From: Psychrosphaera ytuae
GTDB lineage: Bacteria > Pseudomonadota > Gammaproteobacteria > Enterobacterales > Alteromonadaceae
Assembly: GCF_017638545.1 (NCBI RefSeq)
Contig: NZ_CP072110.1
Location: 2,728,001-2,792,000, forward strand
DNA: 64,000 nt
Reading direction: 5' to 3'
Shown here piece by piece: positions 1 to 8,805 of the stretch. Each line of letters opens with the position of its first letter. Position 1 is the first letter of the stretch. The translations under genes and the position numbers were made by a program. A model generated the notes under the pieces. The model saw nothing but the letters and a program-made list of their open reading frames with translations, made no database searches and was not told the DNA's origin.

Positions 1-58
1 AAACTTTGAATGCGTTGATAGATTGTGAGATTGGAACAGATTGGGACATCAAACAAAG

Positions 59-82
59 GGCCTATTCGTGATGGAATAGGCC
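59..82. terminator. Bidirectional hairpin, probable terminator
   Basis: A perfect 9-bp stem, GGCCTATTC (59-67) with GAATAGGCC (74-82), and a 6-base loop. It lies 34 bases beyond the stop of the minus-strand gene at 116-439. T-rich bases follow on both strands, but neither run is a strong uninterrupted U-tract. Confidence 0.45.
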
Positions 83-115
83 GATTGTTTAAAAGTTTTC
101 ATCTAATATCAAGTG

Positions 116-439
116 TTAAGGACGAATTCCGGAACAAAACTCCGGATACCGACCGTAACCCTGAAGATACGAGATGCAAGAGGCCATTTCATTTTGCAGT
201 TTTTCGCTCGTGCGAATTTCGGTTGAGCTCCAAAAAGTAATTTGATGCAACAAATACCAAAACGCCTGTTCTAACTTGGTTAGTGGGGCGTTTTTAGCGT
301 TAAGTTGTGACCACTCCTCTAACGTATCCCAACAGTACAAATCAACCTCTGTGTCTTGAATCTCTCCATCCAATAATGCGTGTGCATAATGACTTAGTTG
401 ATTCGCTTTGTTGTGGATAAATCGTTGTGCGTTTACCAC
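116..439 (-). CDS. Conserved-looking small hypothetical protein (107 aa)
   Basis: I do not recognise the family. The product is soluble, rich in aromatic residues and Gln/Glu, with no signal peptide or membrane segment. It contains a short acidic stretch (about residues 28-45) and two predicted amphipathic helices. The start is well supported: a strong purine-rich ribosome site (AGGGGGA) lies about seven bases before the ATG. The gene stands alone on the minus strand, about 94 bases downstream of the cyclophilin stop, so it could be read through from that gene or have its own promoter. No function is proposed. Confidence 0.65.
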   Translation of the reverse strand: MVNAQRFIHNKANQLSHYAHALLDGEIQDTEVDLYCWDTLEEWSQLNAKNAPLTKLEQAFWYLLHQITFWSSTEIRTSEKLQNEMASCISYLQGYGRYPEFCSGIRP

Positions 440-532
440 TTTATCCCCCTATATTTGTTATTTGTATTATTAAAGGGTACGCCCTTAGTAAAAATACAAC
501 TGTTTACTAAGTAAACTCAGTATAGGCACAAA

Positions 533-1147
533 TTATGATTCGGGCAAAATTTCGACAGAAATAATTTTGATTTGTTTTTTCGGAAAGGTAGGCCAGCCAT
601 GTTCTTCAGAGTAGTCACTGTCAATTTGTTGCGCTTTTTCAAGGACCTCCTCTCCTTCAAAAATATAACCAAAAACCGTATAGCCCCAATTTCGGCCTGG
701 ATTTAAACTATCGTTATCCACAAGGTTGAAAAAAAACTGGCTGGTGGCAGTGTGTGGGCTGAGTTGACGGGCCATGGCTATGGTTCCTTGGTCGTTTTTT
801 AAACCGTTGCCAGACTCATTGATGATTTGATCAAATTCTTTGATTGATTCCATTTCGTCGGTGTATCCACCGCCCTGTAGGACAAACTCTGGCTCTAGGC
901 GGTGAAAGATGGTGTTGTCGTATCGCTTTGCTTCAACATAACTTAAAAAGTTATCCACAGTAACCGGAGCGCGACTTCGATCCAATTCGATGATCATGCT
1001 GCCTAGGTTTGTCTCCATTTTTATTCTAGGAAACAGGTTGTCAGGCTGAATATACTCTCCACGCCCCTTGTTTTCAGCGAAAGAGCAGAAGGCCGTCATC
1101 ATAATCACTAGGGATAAAACAACTTTTATATACTTAATCAAACTCAA
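533..1147 (-). CDS. Exported cyclophilin-type peptidyl-prolyl cis-trans isomerase
   Basis: A cyclophilin that catalyses cis-trans isomerisation of Xaa-Pro bonds, probably periplasmic. Residues 1-24 form a signal peptide (hydrophobic core ending CSFA before ENKG). The cyclophilin fold follows, with the early strand KMETNLGSMIIELD, the FHRLEPEFVLQGGGYT region, and the core SQFFFNLVDN and VFGYIFEGEEVLEKA. The usual active-site Arg is present in FHR. Length (about 204 aa) is typical of periplasmic PpiA-like proteins. No ATG fits the start: the frame opens with TTG at 1147, and a second TTG two codons in sits better behind AAGAGG. Which PPIase subgroup it belongs to is not certain. Confidence 0.88.
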   Translation of the reverse strand: MSLIKYIKVVLSLVIMMTAFCSFAENKGRGEYIQPDNLFPRIKMETNLGSMIIELDRSRAPVTVDNFLSYVEAKRYDNTIFHRLEPEFVLQGGGYTDEMESIKEFDQIINESGNGLKNDQGTIAMARQLSPHTATSQFFFNLVDNDSLNPGRNWGYTVFGYIFEGEEVLEKAQQIDSDYSEEHGWPTFPKKQIKIISVEILPES

Positions 1148-1174
1148 TACCTCTTAACACAATTACTTTATTGA

Positions 1175-1708
1175 TTATTGGCTTAATGCTTTTTGAAACT
1201 CAGGGTCACTTAGTGTACGAGCTAATAAAGTTTTCACCATACTATTAAGGTTATTGGTTACTTCTTCTTGCTCAAGCAACATTGGGCCAGTTTGATTAAT
1301 GCCAGTTTGGTAAGATTTAACCCAGCTAAAGTTCGGGTTTTCTAGCTTAACTTGCCATTCCATGATGGACTCTGCTTCGTAAGACATTGAGTATTGTTTT
1401 ACGTAAGAAGCGGCATTAATGATATTAAACGTCAGAGCCTTACGAGCATTAGGATTAGTTTTAATTGCTTTTTGTAACCAAGGTTTTAAGTAGGTTGCAA
1501 TATCTTCAACAACCATAGTGTAGTCACTATTAACTTTCGCAAGTGCTTTGTGGCTGCGAAGGTCGTTTACATTGATATTAGCTACGCTCATTAAAAGCTT
1601 AGGGGACACTTGTCCCGGGTTAAATTGGAACGGTTGCTCAAACTGATTGGCGCAACCAAATGTCAACATAGCTGCAACAAAGACGGTCGAAAGTTTTGAA
1701 ACTGACAT
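1175..1708 (-). CDS. Putative lipoprotein of unknown function
   Basis: I do not recognise the family. The N-terminus MSVSKLSTVFVAAMLTFGC is a lipoprotein signal with the lipobox Cys at residue 19, so the mature protein (about 159 aa) should be membrane-anchored. The rest is predicted soluble and mostly helical, with repeated Asn/Ser and no catalytic motif I can name. A GTG four codons upstream (1720) is possible, but the ATG at 1708 has GAGA just before it and gives the cleaner lipoprotein signal. It sits between rlmG and the cyclophilin gene, all on minus, with short gaps, so co-transcription is plausible. Confidence 0.7.
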   Translation of the reverse strand: MSVSKLSTVFVAAMLTFGCANQFEQPFQFNPGQVSPKLLMSVANINVNDLRSHKALAKVNSDYTMVVEDIATYLKPWLQKAIKTNPNARKALTFNIINAASYVKQYSMSYEAESIMEWQVKLENPNFSWVKSYQTGINQTGPMLLEQEEVTNNLNSMVKTLLARTLSDPEFQKALSQ

Positions 1709-1733
1709 GTAAATTCTCACTATTAATTTAAAA

Positions 1734-2951
1734 TTAGGTTTTGCGCTTAATGCAGTGATAAAGAGTAAATTTATTGTTGTTGGCTATTACTCTAAATCCT
1801 CCAAACTGCTTCTTCAACATTCCTTGATAAGGTAAATGACGATTTGCCACTAAATAGAGTTCAGCACCGGGTTTTAACGTTTCTTTGGCGTGTTGGATCA
1901 TTTGTTCAGCAATGTGAGTTGTTACCGCTTGCTGTTGATGAAACGGTGGATTACACAAGATTAAGTCTGCGCTTTCTGGCTTTTGTTGAGTTAAGCAGTC
2001 GTCTTGAACAAACTGACAAATATCTATCAACTCTGGTGTGTTCGCCTTTACGTTGTATTGGGCTGATTTGATCGCCATAAAGGATTCGTCACAAAAAGTC
2101 ACATTGACCTGTTGTGATTCTAAACTCTTCAGTATTTGCTTCTGGTTTTGGCGTAAAAAGCTCACGCCTAACAACCCGTTGCCACAACCTAAGTCGATAA
2201 TATTGATACTCTCAGTTGAGCTCGGCAACTCTGGCATGTGCTCGACCAAAAAACGTCCGCCTATGTCTATTTGGTCTTTGCAAAATACATTTGCATGCGC
2301 TGACAAGGTTAATGAGAGTTCAGGGCACTTAGCTTGGTATGGTGGCAACTGAGTTTCATCTTTATTTAAAGTGGAACTCGATATGTGCTCTGGTAACACA
2401 GTTGCAAAAATCAATCGGCTTTTCTTCTTGGCCAAACTAGAGCTTACATTTTGGCAACAACTTTCAAACGTCTTCATAACACTGGAAGTCACTAATGTCG
2501 TTTTACCTGTTGCTACTATATTGACTTCAATTTGGTGTGCACTCGCCATCGCTTGGACTTGGCTCAGCTGCCATTTTAAATAATCCAGGTTTTTAGAAAG
2601 CTTTATGACGACGAGTTGGCTTTTGGGTAGCACAGCTAAGCTATTTAAGATCAGAGGCGCAGTTAAATTGTTTTGAGTACAGTTATGGTCAATGGCCTGA
2701 TGAGCAATAAAAGAGTCGGTAACGCAGATCGGCGACAATCCGTGAAGTCCAATTGTTAAAGCTCCAAACGCATCGTTGCAAATGATAACGTCAACTGGGC
2801 GATTTGTGCTGTCGTCGGCATAATTTTCAGAGATATACTCGATTGCATATTCATCGGCACTGTCCCAAGCTTGCAGTGATTTGTCGTGTTGGTTCGGTGG
2901 AAATCGAAACAATTGGAGCGTTTGCCCTGCAAGTTGCCACTCTGTATTCAT
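1734..2951 (-). CDS. rlmG: 23S rRNA (guanine-N2)-methyltransferase RlmG
   Basis: RlmG uses S-adenosylmethionine to methylate N2 of G1835 in 23S rRNA. The protein has the two-half architecture of RsmC/RlmG enzymes: a degenerate N-terminal half (about 1-200) and a catalytic C-terminal half with the SAM motif IIDLGCGNGLLGV (about 250-262) and the catalytic NPPFHQQ motif. The N-terminus from the ATG at 2951 (LQLFRFPPN then LQAWDSADEY) matches the family. A TTG at 2966 would add five residues, but AAGG sits at the right distance for 2951. At 405 aa it is slightly longer than the E. coli enzyme. Confidence 0.9.
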   Translation of the reverse strand: MNTEWQLAGQTLQLFRFPPNQHDKSLQAWDSADEYAIEYISENYADDSTNRPVDVIICNDAFGALTIGLHGLSPICVTDSFIAHQAIDHNCTQNNLTAPLILNSLAVLPKSQLVVIKLSKNLDYLKWQLSQVQAMASAHQIEVNIVATGKTTLVTSSVMKTFESCCQNVSSSLAKKKSRLIFATVLPEHISSSTLNKDETQLPPYQAKCPELSLTLSAHANVFCKDQIDIGGRFLVEHMPELPSSTESINIIDLGCGNGLLGVSFLRQNQKQILKSLESQQVNVTFCDESFMAIKSAQYNVKANTPELIDICQFVQDDCLTQQKPESADLILCNPPFHQQQAVTTHIAEQMIQHAKETLKPGAELYLVANRHLPYQGMLKKQFGGFRVIANNNKFTLYHCIKRKT

Positions 2952-3045
2952 TCGGCCTTGATCCAAGTTGGTTTAATGTCGTTTAAGTGTAGAATATTGT
3001 CCCACTGCAATAGTCCGTTGTAAATGAAAGTTGAGGGTGGCTAAG

Positions 3046-3678
3046 GTGCAATTGTCGTTTTTGAATGAAAATAAAGAAGCTGACTCAGGCTCAGTTGCCA
3101 TAGCAAGTCACCTGACTCCTTGGTTAGTTTTAGATAACTCGTTTTTAACACAGCCTGACGCTCACTCGCTAATGGAACGTTTGATTGATGAGCTGCCATG
3201 GCAACAACCTGAAGTCATAGTGTTTGGTCAAAGTCATAAAATCCCTCGGTTACAAGCGTGGCAATCTGATCCGGGGGTGGTTTATCAATACAGTGGTAAA
3301 GTGTTGGAGCCTGAGCCTTGGCATCCAGATGTACTGAAGATTAAACAGAGAGTAGAACAGGCCAGTGGGAAAAGATTTAACTCAGTACTAATCAATTACT
3401 ACCGATGCGGTGGGGATAAAATGGGCTGGCACGCGGACAACGAGCCCGAACTTGGCGCTAATCCAACCGTGGCAGCGGTATCACTTGGAGGTCGTCGAGA
3501 TATACAGTTTAAAAGCAAACAGTATCCCAAAGCGGTTAATGTCGCACTTGGCTCAGGTAGTTTATTAATAATGAAAGCGGGAATGCAACGCCATTTTCAA
3601 CATCAGATCCCAGCGAGATTGCGCGAGGCTCAAGCCAGAATAAGTTTAACTTTTCGACATGTTTTACCAACGTGTTAA
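3046..3678 (+). CDS. AlkB-like 2-oxoglutarate/Fe(II) dioxygenase
   Basis: An AlkB-family oxygenase, expected to reverse alkylation damage (1-methyladenine, 3-methylcytosine) in nucleic acids by oxidative demethylation. The Fe(II) ligands are visible in GWHADNE (H-x-D), with a later His in MQRHFQHQIP. The 2-oxoglutarate-binding Arg lies in ARISLTFRHV. The NYYRCGGDKMGWH stretch is typical of the small AlkB2/3-like bacterial forms. Start choice: no ATG is available. GTG at 3046 has GAGGG eight bases upstream; TTG at 3031 is possible but lacks a ribosome site. It diverges from rlmG across about 95 bases. Confidence 0.85.
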   Translation: MQLSFLNENKEADSGSVAIASHLTPWLVLDNSFLTQPDAHSLMERLIDELPWQQPEVIVFGQSHKIPRLQAWQSDPGVVYQYSGKVLEPEPWHPDVLKIKQRVEQASGKRFNSVLINYYRCGGDKMGWHADNEPELGANPTVAAVSLGGRRDIQFKSKQYPKAVNVALGSGSLLIMKAGMQRHFQHQIPARLREAQARISLTFRHVLPTC

Positions 3679-3697
3679 TCATATGGAACAAGAAGTC

Positions 3698-4018
3698 ATG
3701 ATCATCGAACAAAGAATAAAAGATAAGTTATTAGAGACGTTTTCACCTGACGTTTTAGATGTGGTTAACGAAAGCTATCAACATAATGTCCCTCAGGGGA
3801 GTGAGTCGCATTTTAAAGTGATTATTGTCAGTGATCAGTTTGATGGTAAGCGATTGCTACAACGCCACAGGGCGGTAAATCAATGTTTAGCTCAAGAATT
3901 AGCCAATGACATTCACGCACTTGCGATCCACACCTACACATCGGATGAGTGGAAAGAGACCGATAATGTGCCACTCTCACCAAAATGTTTGGGCGGCAGT
4001 AAATTTGACCGGGGCTAA
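3698..4018 (+). CDS. bolA: BolA family protein
   Basis: BolA proteins pair with monothiol glutaredoxins to handle Fe-S clusters, and in E. coli also act as a stress-linked morphology regulator. The N-terminal sequence closely follows E. coli BolA: RIKDKLLETFSP, then the signature YQHNVPQGSESHFKVIIVS, then RHRAVNQCLAQEL and ALAIHTYTSDEW. The ATG at 3698 gives 106 aa, the family's usual size. An in-frame ATG at 3683 and another overlapping the AlkB-like gene are less likely. It lies 19 bases after the AlkB-like stop and may share its transcript. Confidence 0.92.
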   Translation: MIIEQRIKDKLLETFSPDVLDVVNESYQHNVPQGSESHFKVIIVSDQFDGKRLLQRHRAVNQCLAQELANDIHALAIHTYTSDEWKETDNVPLSPKCLGGSKFDRG

Positions 4019-4122
4019 GTTCTTGTTAAATTTTTGATATTCAGTAACTATAGGGGCGCAAAAAAAGGCCACTTTGATGAAATGATGGCCAACCGAATAA
4101 AAATATAAAAAAAGGTGGCTGC

Positions 4123-4653
4123 GTGAAGTATTTAGAGTCATTGTCAGAATACACAGGGAAGCTCATTCGTTGGTTAACATTATTGACGGTCATTGTGATG
4201 ACTTTGGTCGTTGTACTGCGATACGGGTTTAATCTTGGCTGGATAGCCCTGCAAGAAAGTACTATTTATCTCCATGCTGTCAGTTTGATGTTGGGTATGG
4301 CCTTTGTTCTTAAACACGATGGTCATGTAAGAGTGGATATTTTTTATCGTGGCTTTTCGGTCGAACGTCAACGCTGGGTTAACTTTATTGGCCACCTCGT
4401 TTTTCTCATTCCTACTTGTGTTTTCCTCATTTATATCAGCTGGAATTACGTAAGCCAGTCTTGGAGCATTTTTGAAGGCTCACAAGAAAGTGGCGGAATA
4501 CCTCTGGTATATGTCATTAAGTCGCTAATTATTGCCATGCCTGTTTTGCTTATTCTGCAGGCTTTAAGTGAATGTTTGAGCACGTTACATCAGCACGTGC
4601 AAGGCAACTCTGCCACAAATACAAAGCAACAACCTACAAAAGAGGAGAGCTAA
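4123..4653 (+). CDS. TRAP transporter small permease (DctQ type)
   Basis: The small integral-membrane subunit of a sodium-driven TRAP carrier, required with the large permease and the binding protein. Four membrane segments can be read at about residues 15-35, 48-65, 88-110 and 128-147. The family signature region LGWIALQESTIYLHAVSLMLG is present. It starts with GTG behind AGGTGG. The gene overlaps nothing and is followed two bases later by the large permease, so the three genes 4123-7144 form one operon in the order Q-M-P. Confidence 0.9.
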   Translation: MKYLESLSEYTGKLIRWLTLLTVIVMTLVVVLRYGFNLGWIALQESTIYLHAVSLMLGMAFVLKHDGHVRVDIFYRGFSVERQRWVNFIGHLVFLIPTCVFLIYISWNYVSQSWSIFEGSQESGGIPLVYVIKSLIIAMPVLLILQALSECLSTLHQHVQGNSATNTKQQPTKEES

Positions 4654-4655
4654 AC

Positions 4656-6020
4656 ATGGAGTGGTTAGCAATTTTGATGTTTGTGGTCATTTGTTTGGTT
4701 CTGTTGCTTGGCTATCCAGTTGCATTTAGTTTGGCGGGTACCGCGCTAATTTTTGCGGGAGTAGGGCACGTATTTGGCGTGTTTGATAGTTCATTGCTCA
4801 ACGCTCTACCAAGTCGAATTTATGGGATTATTACTAATCAAACCCTGTTGGCTGTACCTTTGTTTGTCTTTATGGGCGTTATGTTAGAAAAGTCTAAAGT
4901 CGCCGAAGACCTTTTACAAAGTATGACCCAAGTGTTTGGTCGTTTACCTGCCGGTTTGGGTATTGCGGTGACCATCGTAGGGGCATTAATGGCGGCCAGT
5001 ACGGGTATTGTAGGTGCAACAGTGGTTACTATGGGACTGTTAGCCTTACCCACTATGCAAAAACAAGGCTATGAGCCGAGTTACTCGACAGGAGTTATTG
5101 CCGCAACAGGAACACTTGGCCAAATCATTCCACCTTCAATTGCCTTGGTGTTACTAGGGGATGTACTGTCTAGTGCTTATCAACAATCACAACTGGCACA
5201 AGGGATCTTCTCACCTGAAACTATTTCAGTTGGAGACTTGTTTGCGGGTGCCATCGTACCTGGATTAATTCTTGTTGGTATGTACTTACTTTACTCCTTG
5301 GCTATCGGTGTTTTTAAACCTGAATGGACGCCGAAAGCTAATAACAGTGAGCCATTGCATTTAATGGAGCTGTTAAAAAGCTTAGTACCACCTTTGTTGT
5401 TGATTGTTTTGGTGCTGGGTTCAATTCTACTGGGTATTGCAACACCAACAGAAGCTGCGGGTATTGGCGCATTTGGTGCCGGAATAATCGCTTTAGCCAA
5501 AAGACAGTTAAATAAAGAAACCTTACACGCCGTTATGACCTCGACCTTATCGGTCACTTCTATGGTCTTTATGATTTTGATAGGGGCATCCATATTTTCA
5601 CTGGTATTCAGAGGCTTTGGTGGTGAAGAACTCGTTCAGGAGTTGTTTATCAATATGCCTGGTGGTGAGCTAGGAGCGCTGTTAATTGTAATGGCGGTGA
5701 TTTTTTTACTTGGTTTTATCCTAGATTTTATCGAAATTACCTTTGTTGTGGTGCCCATTGTTGCACCTGTTTTATTTATGTTGGGTATAGACCCGATTTG
5801 GTTAGGTATCATGATAGCAATAAATCTACAGACTTCGTTTTTGACGCCGCCTTTTGGTTTTGCGCTGTTTTATTTGCGAGGTGTTACACCAGATTCAATC
5901 CCTACGAGCAAGATTTATAAGGGAGTCTTGCCCTTTATTATAATGCAAATCATTATGTTAGTTGTGTTGATGATCTGGCCAGAATTGGCAACGTCATTAC
6001 CCAAATTAATTTATAGCTAA
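4656..6020 (+). CDS. TRAP transporter large permease (DctM type)
   Basis: The large permease (454 aa) carries the transport path of the TRAP system, exchanging Na+ for an organic acid. It is very hydrophobic, with about 12-13 membrane segments, and has family landmarks such as VGHVFG, LLAVPLFVFMGVMLEKS, ATGTLGQIIPPSIALVLLGD and the late NLQTSFLTPPFGFALFYLRG. The ATG at 4656 is chosen because AGAGGAGA precedes it by six bases. A longer reading from 4572 would overlap the small permease by 82 bases. The sequence belongs to the subfamily linked with 2-oxo acid/mannitol/chloroaromatic-type binding proteins. Confidence 0.92.
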   Translation: MEWLAILMFVVICLVLLLGYPVAFSLAGTALIFAGVGHVFGVFDSSLLNALPSRIYGIITNQTLLAVPLFVFMGVMLEKSKVAEDLLQSMTQVFGRLPAGLGIAVTIVGALMAASTGIVGATVVTMGLLALPTMQKQGYEPSYSTGVIAATGTLGQIIPPSIALVLLGDVLSSAYQQSQLAQGIFSPETISVGDLFAGAIVPGLILVGMYLLYSLAIGVFKPEWTPKANNSEPLHLMELLKSLVPPLLLIVLVLGSILLGIATPTEAAGIGAFGAGIIALAKRQLNKETLHAVMTSTLSVTSMVFMILIGASIFSLVFRGFGGEELVQELFINMPGGELGALLIVMAVIFLLGFILDFIEITFVVVPIVAPVLFMLGIDPIWLGIMIAINLQTSFLTPPFGFALFYLRGVTPDSIPTSKIYKGVLPFIIMQIIMLVVLMIWPELATSLPKLIYS

Positions 6021-6040
6021 GCGATTAGAAGGAATTTGTC

Positions 6041-7144
6041 ATGAGACGATTATTATCGACCCTATTTGCGGCATCGGCTTTGACCGGTGTTATGTTATTG
6101 AGCGCCTGTGGTGGCAAGGAACCCAGTGTTAGTGCAAGCGCAGAACCTGCTCAAACATACAATTGGAAGTTAGTGACGAGTTGGCCTAAAAACTTTCCAG
6201 GATTAGGGACAGGACCTGAAAATTTTGCCAAGCTTGTTGATGAAATGAGTAACGGCCGCTTAAAAGTCAAAGTCTACGGCGCGGGTGAAATCGTTCCTGC
6301 GTTTCAGGTCTTTGATGCAGTTTCACAAGGCACCGCAGAAATGGGTCATGCTGCTTCATATTACTGGAAAGGTAAAATGCCGGCTGCACCCATTTTTACT
6401 GCGGTTCCTTTTGGGTTAAACGCTCAAGAAACTAATGGCTGGATTCATTATGGTGGTGGCCTAGAGTTATGGCGTGAACTGTACAAACCTTTTGGTGTTA
6501 TCCCATTTGCTGGTGGTAATACGGGTGTGCAATCCGCGGGTTGGTTTAAGCGTGAAATCAACTCGGTAGCAGACTTAAAAGGTCTTAAAATGCGTATTCC
6601 CGGCATGGGCGGCGAAGTACTTCAAAAAGTAGGCGGCATCCCGGTAGCCCTCTCTGGTGGTGAGTTATTTACGTCGCTGCAATCTGGCGCAATTGATGCG
6701 ACTGAGTGGGTTGGTCCATATAATGACTTGGCGTTTGGCTTTTATAAAGTAACCGACCACTATTATGTATCTGGTTGGCACGAGCCTGGTGCAATGTTGG
6801 AATTCACCGTTAACGAAAAAGCCTTCAACGCGTTACCAAAAGACTTACAAGCGATCGTTGAAGTTGCAACTAGAGCCGTTAACCAAGATATGTTGGACGA
6901 ATACACGGTTAGAAACAATGATGCACTAGACACGCTACAACAAAAGCACGGTGTTGAACTAAAAACCTTCCCGAAAGACGTTATGGTTGCATTAAAAGCT
7001 GCAACCGAGGAAGTCATCAAAGAACAACGAGCGGCTGACCCAGTAGTTGACCGTGTTATGGCTTCGTATCAAGAGTTTCAATCGAAAGTCAGTAATTACC
7101 ATCGTTTATCAGAACAGGAATACTACAAAAACCGCGACCTTTAA
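6041..7144 (+). CDS. TRAP transporter substrate-binding lipoprotein (DctP/TakP-FcbT1 type)
   Basis: The periplasmic receptor that delivers substrate to the two permeases. Residues 1-23 are a lipoprotein signal with lipobox LLSAC, so it is probably membrane-tethered rather than free. The mature protein begins YNWKLVTSWPKNFPG and has the subfamily motifs GLKMRIPGMGGEVL, ELFTSLQSGAIDATEWVGP and GWHEPGAMLEFTVN. These match the TakP/FcbT1 group, whose characterised members bind 2-oxo acids such as pyruvate and related carboxylates. The true ligand is inferred, not shown. It starts 20 bases after the large permease, behind an AGAAGGAA ribosome site. Confidence 0.9.
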   Translation: MRRLLSTLFAASALTGVMLLSACGGKEPSVSASAEPAQTYNWKLVTSWPKNFPGLGTGPENFAKLVDEMSNGRLKVKVYGAGEIVPAFQVFDAVSQGTAEMGHAASYYWKGKMPAAPIFTAVPFGLNAQETNGWIHYGGGLELWRELYKPFGVIPFAGGNTGVQSAGWFKREINSVADLKGLKMRIPGMGGEVLQKVGGIPVALSGGELFTSLQSGAIDATEWVGPYNDLAFGFYKVTDHYYVSGWHEPGAMLEFTVNEKAFNALPKDLQAIVEVATRAVNQDMLDEYTVRNNDALDTLQQKHGVELKTFPKDVMVALKAATEEVIKEQRAADPVVDRVMASYQEFQSKVSNYHRLSEQEYYKNRDL

Positions 7145-7250
7145 AACTGAATAAAAAGTTTTTTGTGGCTAGATAGGGACGTCAGATCTGTTAAAACAAA
7201 GATTGCCGTTAAACTGTCGCCAAATATAGGTTAGTAAGAACACAATGTGG

Positions 7251-7275
7251 TGGCTGATGATGAAATCGTCAGCCA
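7251..7275 (+). other. Hairpin in the fabV leader, possible terminator or attenuator
   Basis: TGGCTGATGAT (7251-7261) pairs with ATCGTCAGCCA (7265-7275) over 11 bp including one G-T pair, with a 3-base loop. The following TCTTTATTTG is only partly U-rich. The hairpin ends 27 bases before the fabV ATG, so it may end the TRAP operon, attenuate fabV, or protect the 5' end of its mRNA. Confidence 0.45.
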
Positions 7276-7302
7276 TCTTTATTTGAGGGAAAGGACAAAA
7301 GT

Positions 7303-8493
7303 ATGGTTATCAAGCCAAAGATCAGAGGTTTTATTTGCACCAACGCGCACCCTGTTGGTTGTGCCGAGAGTGTTCAGCGTCAAATCGATTATGTTAAGTC
7401 ACAGTCTTTTGAAGGCAATAAGCCTAAAAATGTACTGATTATTGGTTCTTCAACAGGTTATGGTCTTGCGTCACGTATTGTTTCAGCTTTTGGATATCAA
7501 GCTAAAACCTTAGGTGTGTTTTTTGAGAAGCCAGGCACAGAGAAGAAAACCGGCTCTGCAGGTTGGTACAATACAGTGGCATTCCAAAATGCCGCAAAAA
7601 AAGAAGGCTTATGGGCTAAGAATATCAACGGCGATGCGTTTTCTGACGAAATAAAACAAAAAACCATTGAAACTATCAAAGAAGAGTTAGGCCAAGTTGA
7701 CCTAGTAATTTACAGTTTGGCGTCACCTCGTCGAACTGATCCAAAAACAGGTGAAACCTACTCTTCGACTTTGAAGCCAATTGGTAACTCGGTAACCACA
7801 AAGAATTTAAATACCAGTAAGCGAATCATTGACGAAGTAACCGTTGAAGCGGCTAACCAAGAAGAGATCGACAACACGATCAAAGTAATGGGCGGCGAAG
7901 ACTGGGAGATGTGGATTTCGGCATTGAGCGACGCGGGTGTATTAGCGGATGGATTTAAGACGACTGCATATACGTACATTGGTAAAAAGCTAACTTGGCC
8001 AATTTACGGTCATGCGACTATCGGTAAAGCAAAAGAAGACTTAGACCGCGCTGCCGCACAGATCAACGAAGCGACGTCGGCGTTAAATGGCAAAGCCTAC
8101 GTTTCATCATTAAACGCTGTGGTAACACAAGCAAGCTCTGCGATTCCGATTATGCCTCTTTATATTTCTGCTCTATTTAAAGTGATGAAGCAGGACGGGA
8201 CGTATGAAGGTGTGATTCAGCAGATCACTGGCTTATACAAAGAAAACTTAATGTCGGACAGTCCTCGTTTTGACGAGGGCGGCCACTTGTTCCAAAACTA
8301 CAAAGAACTTGAAGATGATGTTCAAGCGCGTGTCCAAGCTATTTGGGACAGTGTTGACACTGACACGATTGACGAACTGACTGATTACAAAGGCTATCAT
8401 CAAGAGTTTTTACACTTGTTTGGCTTTGATTATGACAACGTCGATTACGAAGCAGAAGTTAATCCAGAACAGGATTTACCGGGATTGATTTAA
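7303..8493 (+). CDS. fabV: Enoyl-ACP / trans-2-enoyl-CoA reductase FabV
   Basis: FabV performs the last reductive step of each fatty-acid elongation cycle, reducing trans-2-enoyl-ACP with NADH. It is the triclosan-tolerant alternative to FabI. The start region KIRGFICTNAHPVGC and the Rossmann loop IGSSTGYGLASRI are diagnostic. The Tyr-x8-Lys pair typical of FabV falls at Tyr235 and Lys244, within YGHATIGKAK. The C-terminal part with the DSPRFDEGGHLF region is intact and the length (396 aa) is standard. A good ribosome site, GGAAAGGA, precedes the ATG. It is a single-gene unit closed by its own terminator. Confidence 0.96.
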   Translation: MVIKPKIRGFICTNAHPVGCAESVQRQIDYVKSQSFEGNKPKNVLIIGSSTGYGLASRIVSAFGYQAKTLGVFFEKPGTEKKTGSAGWYNTVAFQNAAKKEGLWAKNINGDAFSDEIKQKTIETIKEELGQVDLVIYSLASPRRTDPKTGETYSSTLKPIGNSVTTKNLNTSKRIIDEVTVEAANQEEIDNTIKVMGGEDWEMWISALSDAGVLADGFKTTAYTYIGKKLTWPIYGHATIGKAKEDLDRAAAQINEATSALNGKAYVSSLNAVVTQASSAIPIMPLYISALFKVMKQDGTYEGVIQQITGLYKENLMSDSPRFDEGGHLFQNYKELEDDVQARVQAIWDSVDTDTIDELTDYKGYHQEFLHLFGFDYDNVDYEAEVNPEQDLPGLI

Positions 8494-8526
8494 TCCTTAC
8501 ATAACAATCCTGTACATTAATTAGAC

Positions 8527-8560
8527 AAGTCGATTGCTTGAAAAAGTAATCGGCTTTTTT
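8527..8560 (+). terminator. Rho-independent terminator after fabV
   Basis: A stem of about 13 bp, AAGTCGATTGCTT against AAGTAATCGGCTT, with G-T pairs and a GAAA tetraloop, is followed by TTTT and then ATTTTT. It lies 34 bases past the fabV stop. Confidence 0.85.
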
Positions 8561-8698
8561 ATTTTTACGACAACATCAATCTATCTTTACACTTGCTGTA
8601 TTTTTCTTAAAAGAATGAGGGCGTTGTAAGGTAAATATGTCTAATTTGGAATGGTCAAAATGGCGGTTTTAATGCTACAATTGCTGGCTGTACCAAAA

Positions 8699-8724
8699 GT
8701 AACCAATTTTTAACATTTGGTTAC
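8699..8724. promoter_or_regulatory. Inverted repeat upstream of the nqr operon
   Basis: GTAACCAA (8699-8706) and TTGGTTAC (8717-8724) form a perfect 8-bp inverted repeat with a 10-base spacer. It lies about 80 bases before nqrA in the 312-base gap that must hold the nqr promoter. An AT-rich TATAAAT at 8736-8742 could be a -10 element, but I see no well-spaced -35. Operator versus leader hairpin cannot be decided from sequence. Confidence 0.4.
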
Positions 8725-8805
8725 CGAATAAATTTTATAAATATGCGATTTAATCGGGTATTTGAAAGAATTCCATTTCTTCCAACTTAAACAGTGCATA
8801 TGCGT

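Noticed and set aside
4067..4090. GGCCA...TGGCC hairpin before the TRAP operon, with T run on the minus strand
   Set aside because: It is oriented as a minus-strand terminator, but no minus-strand gene ends there; the stem is only 5 bp.
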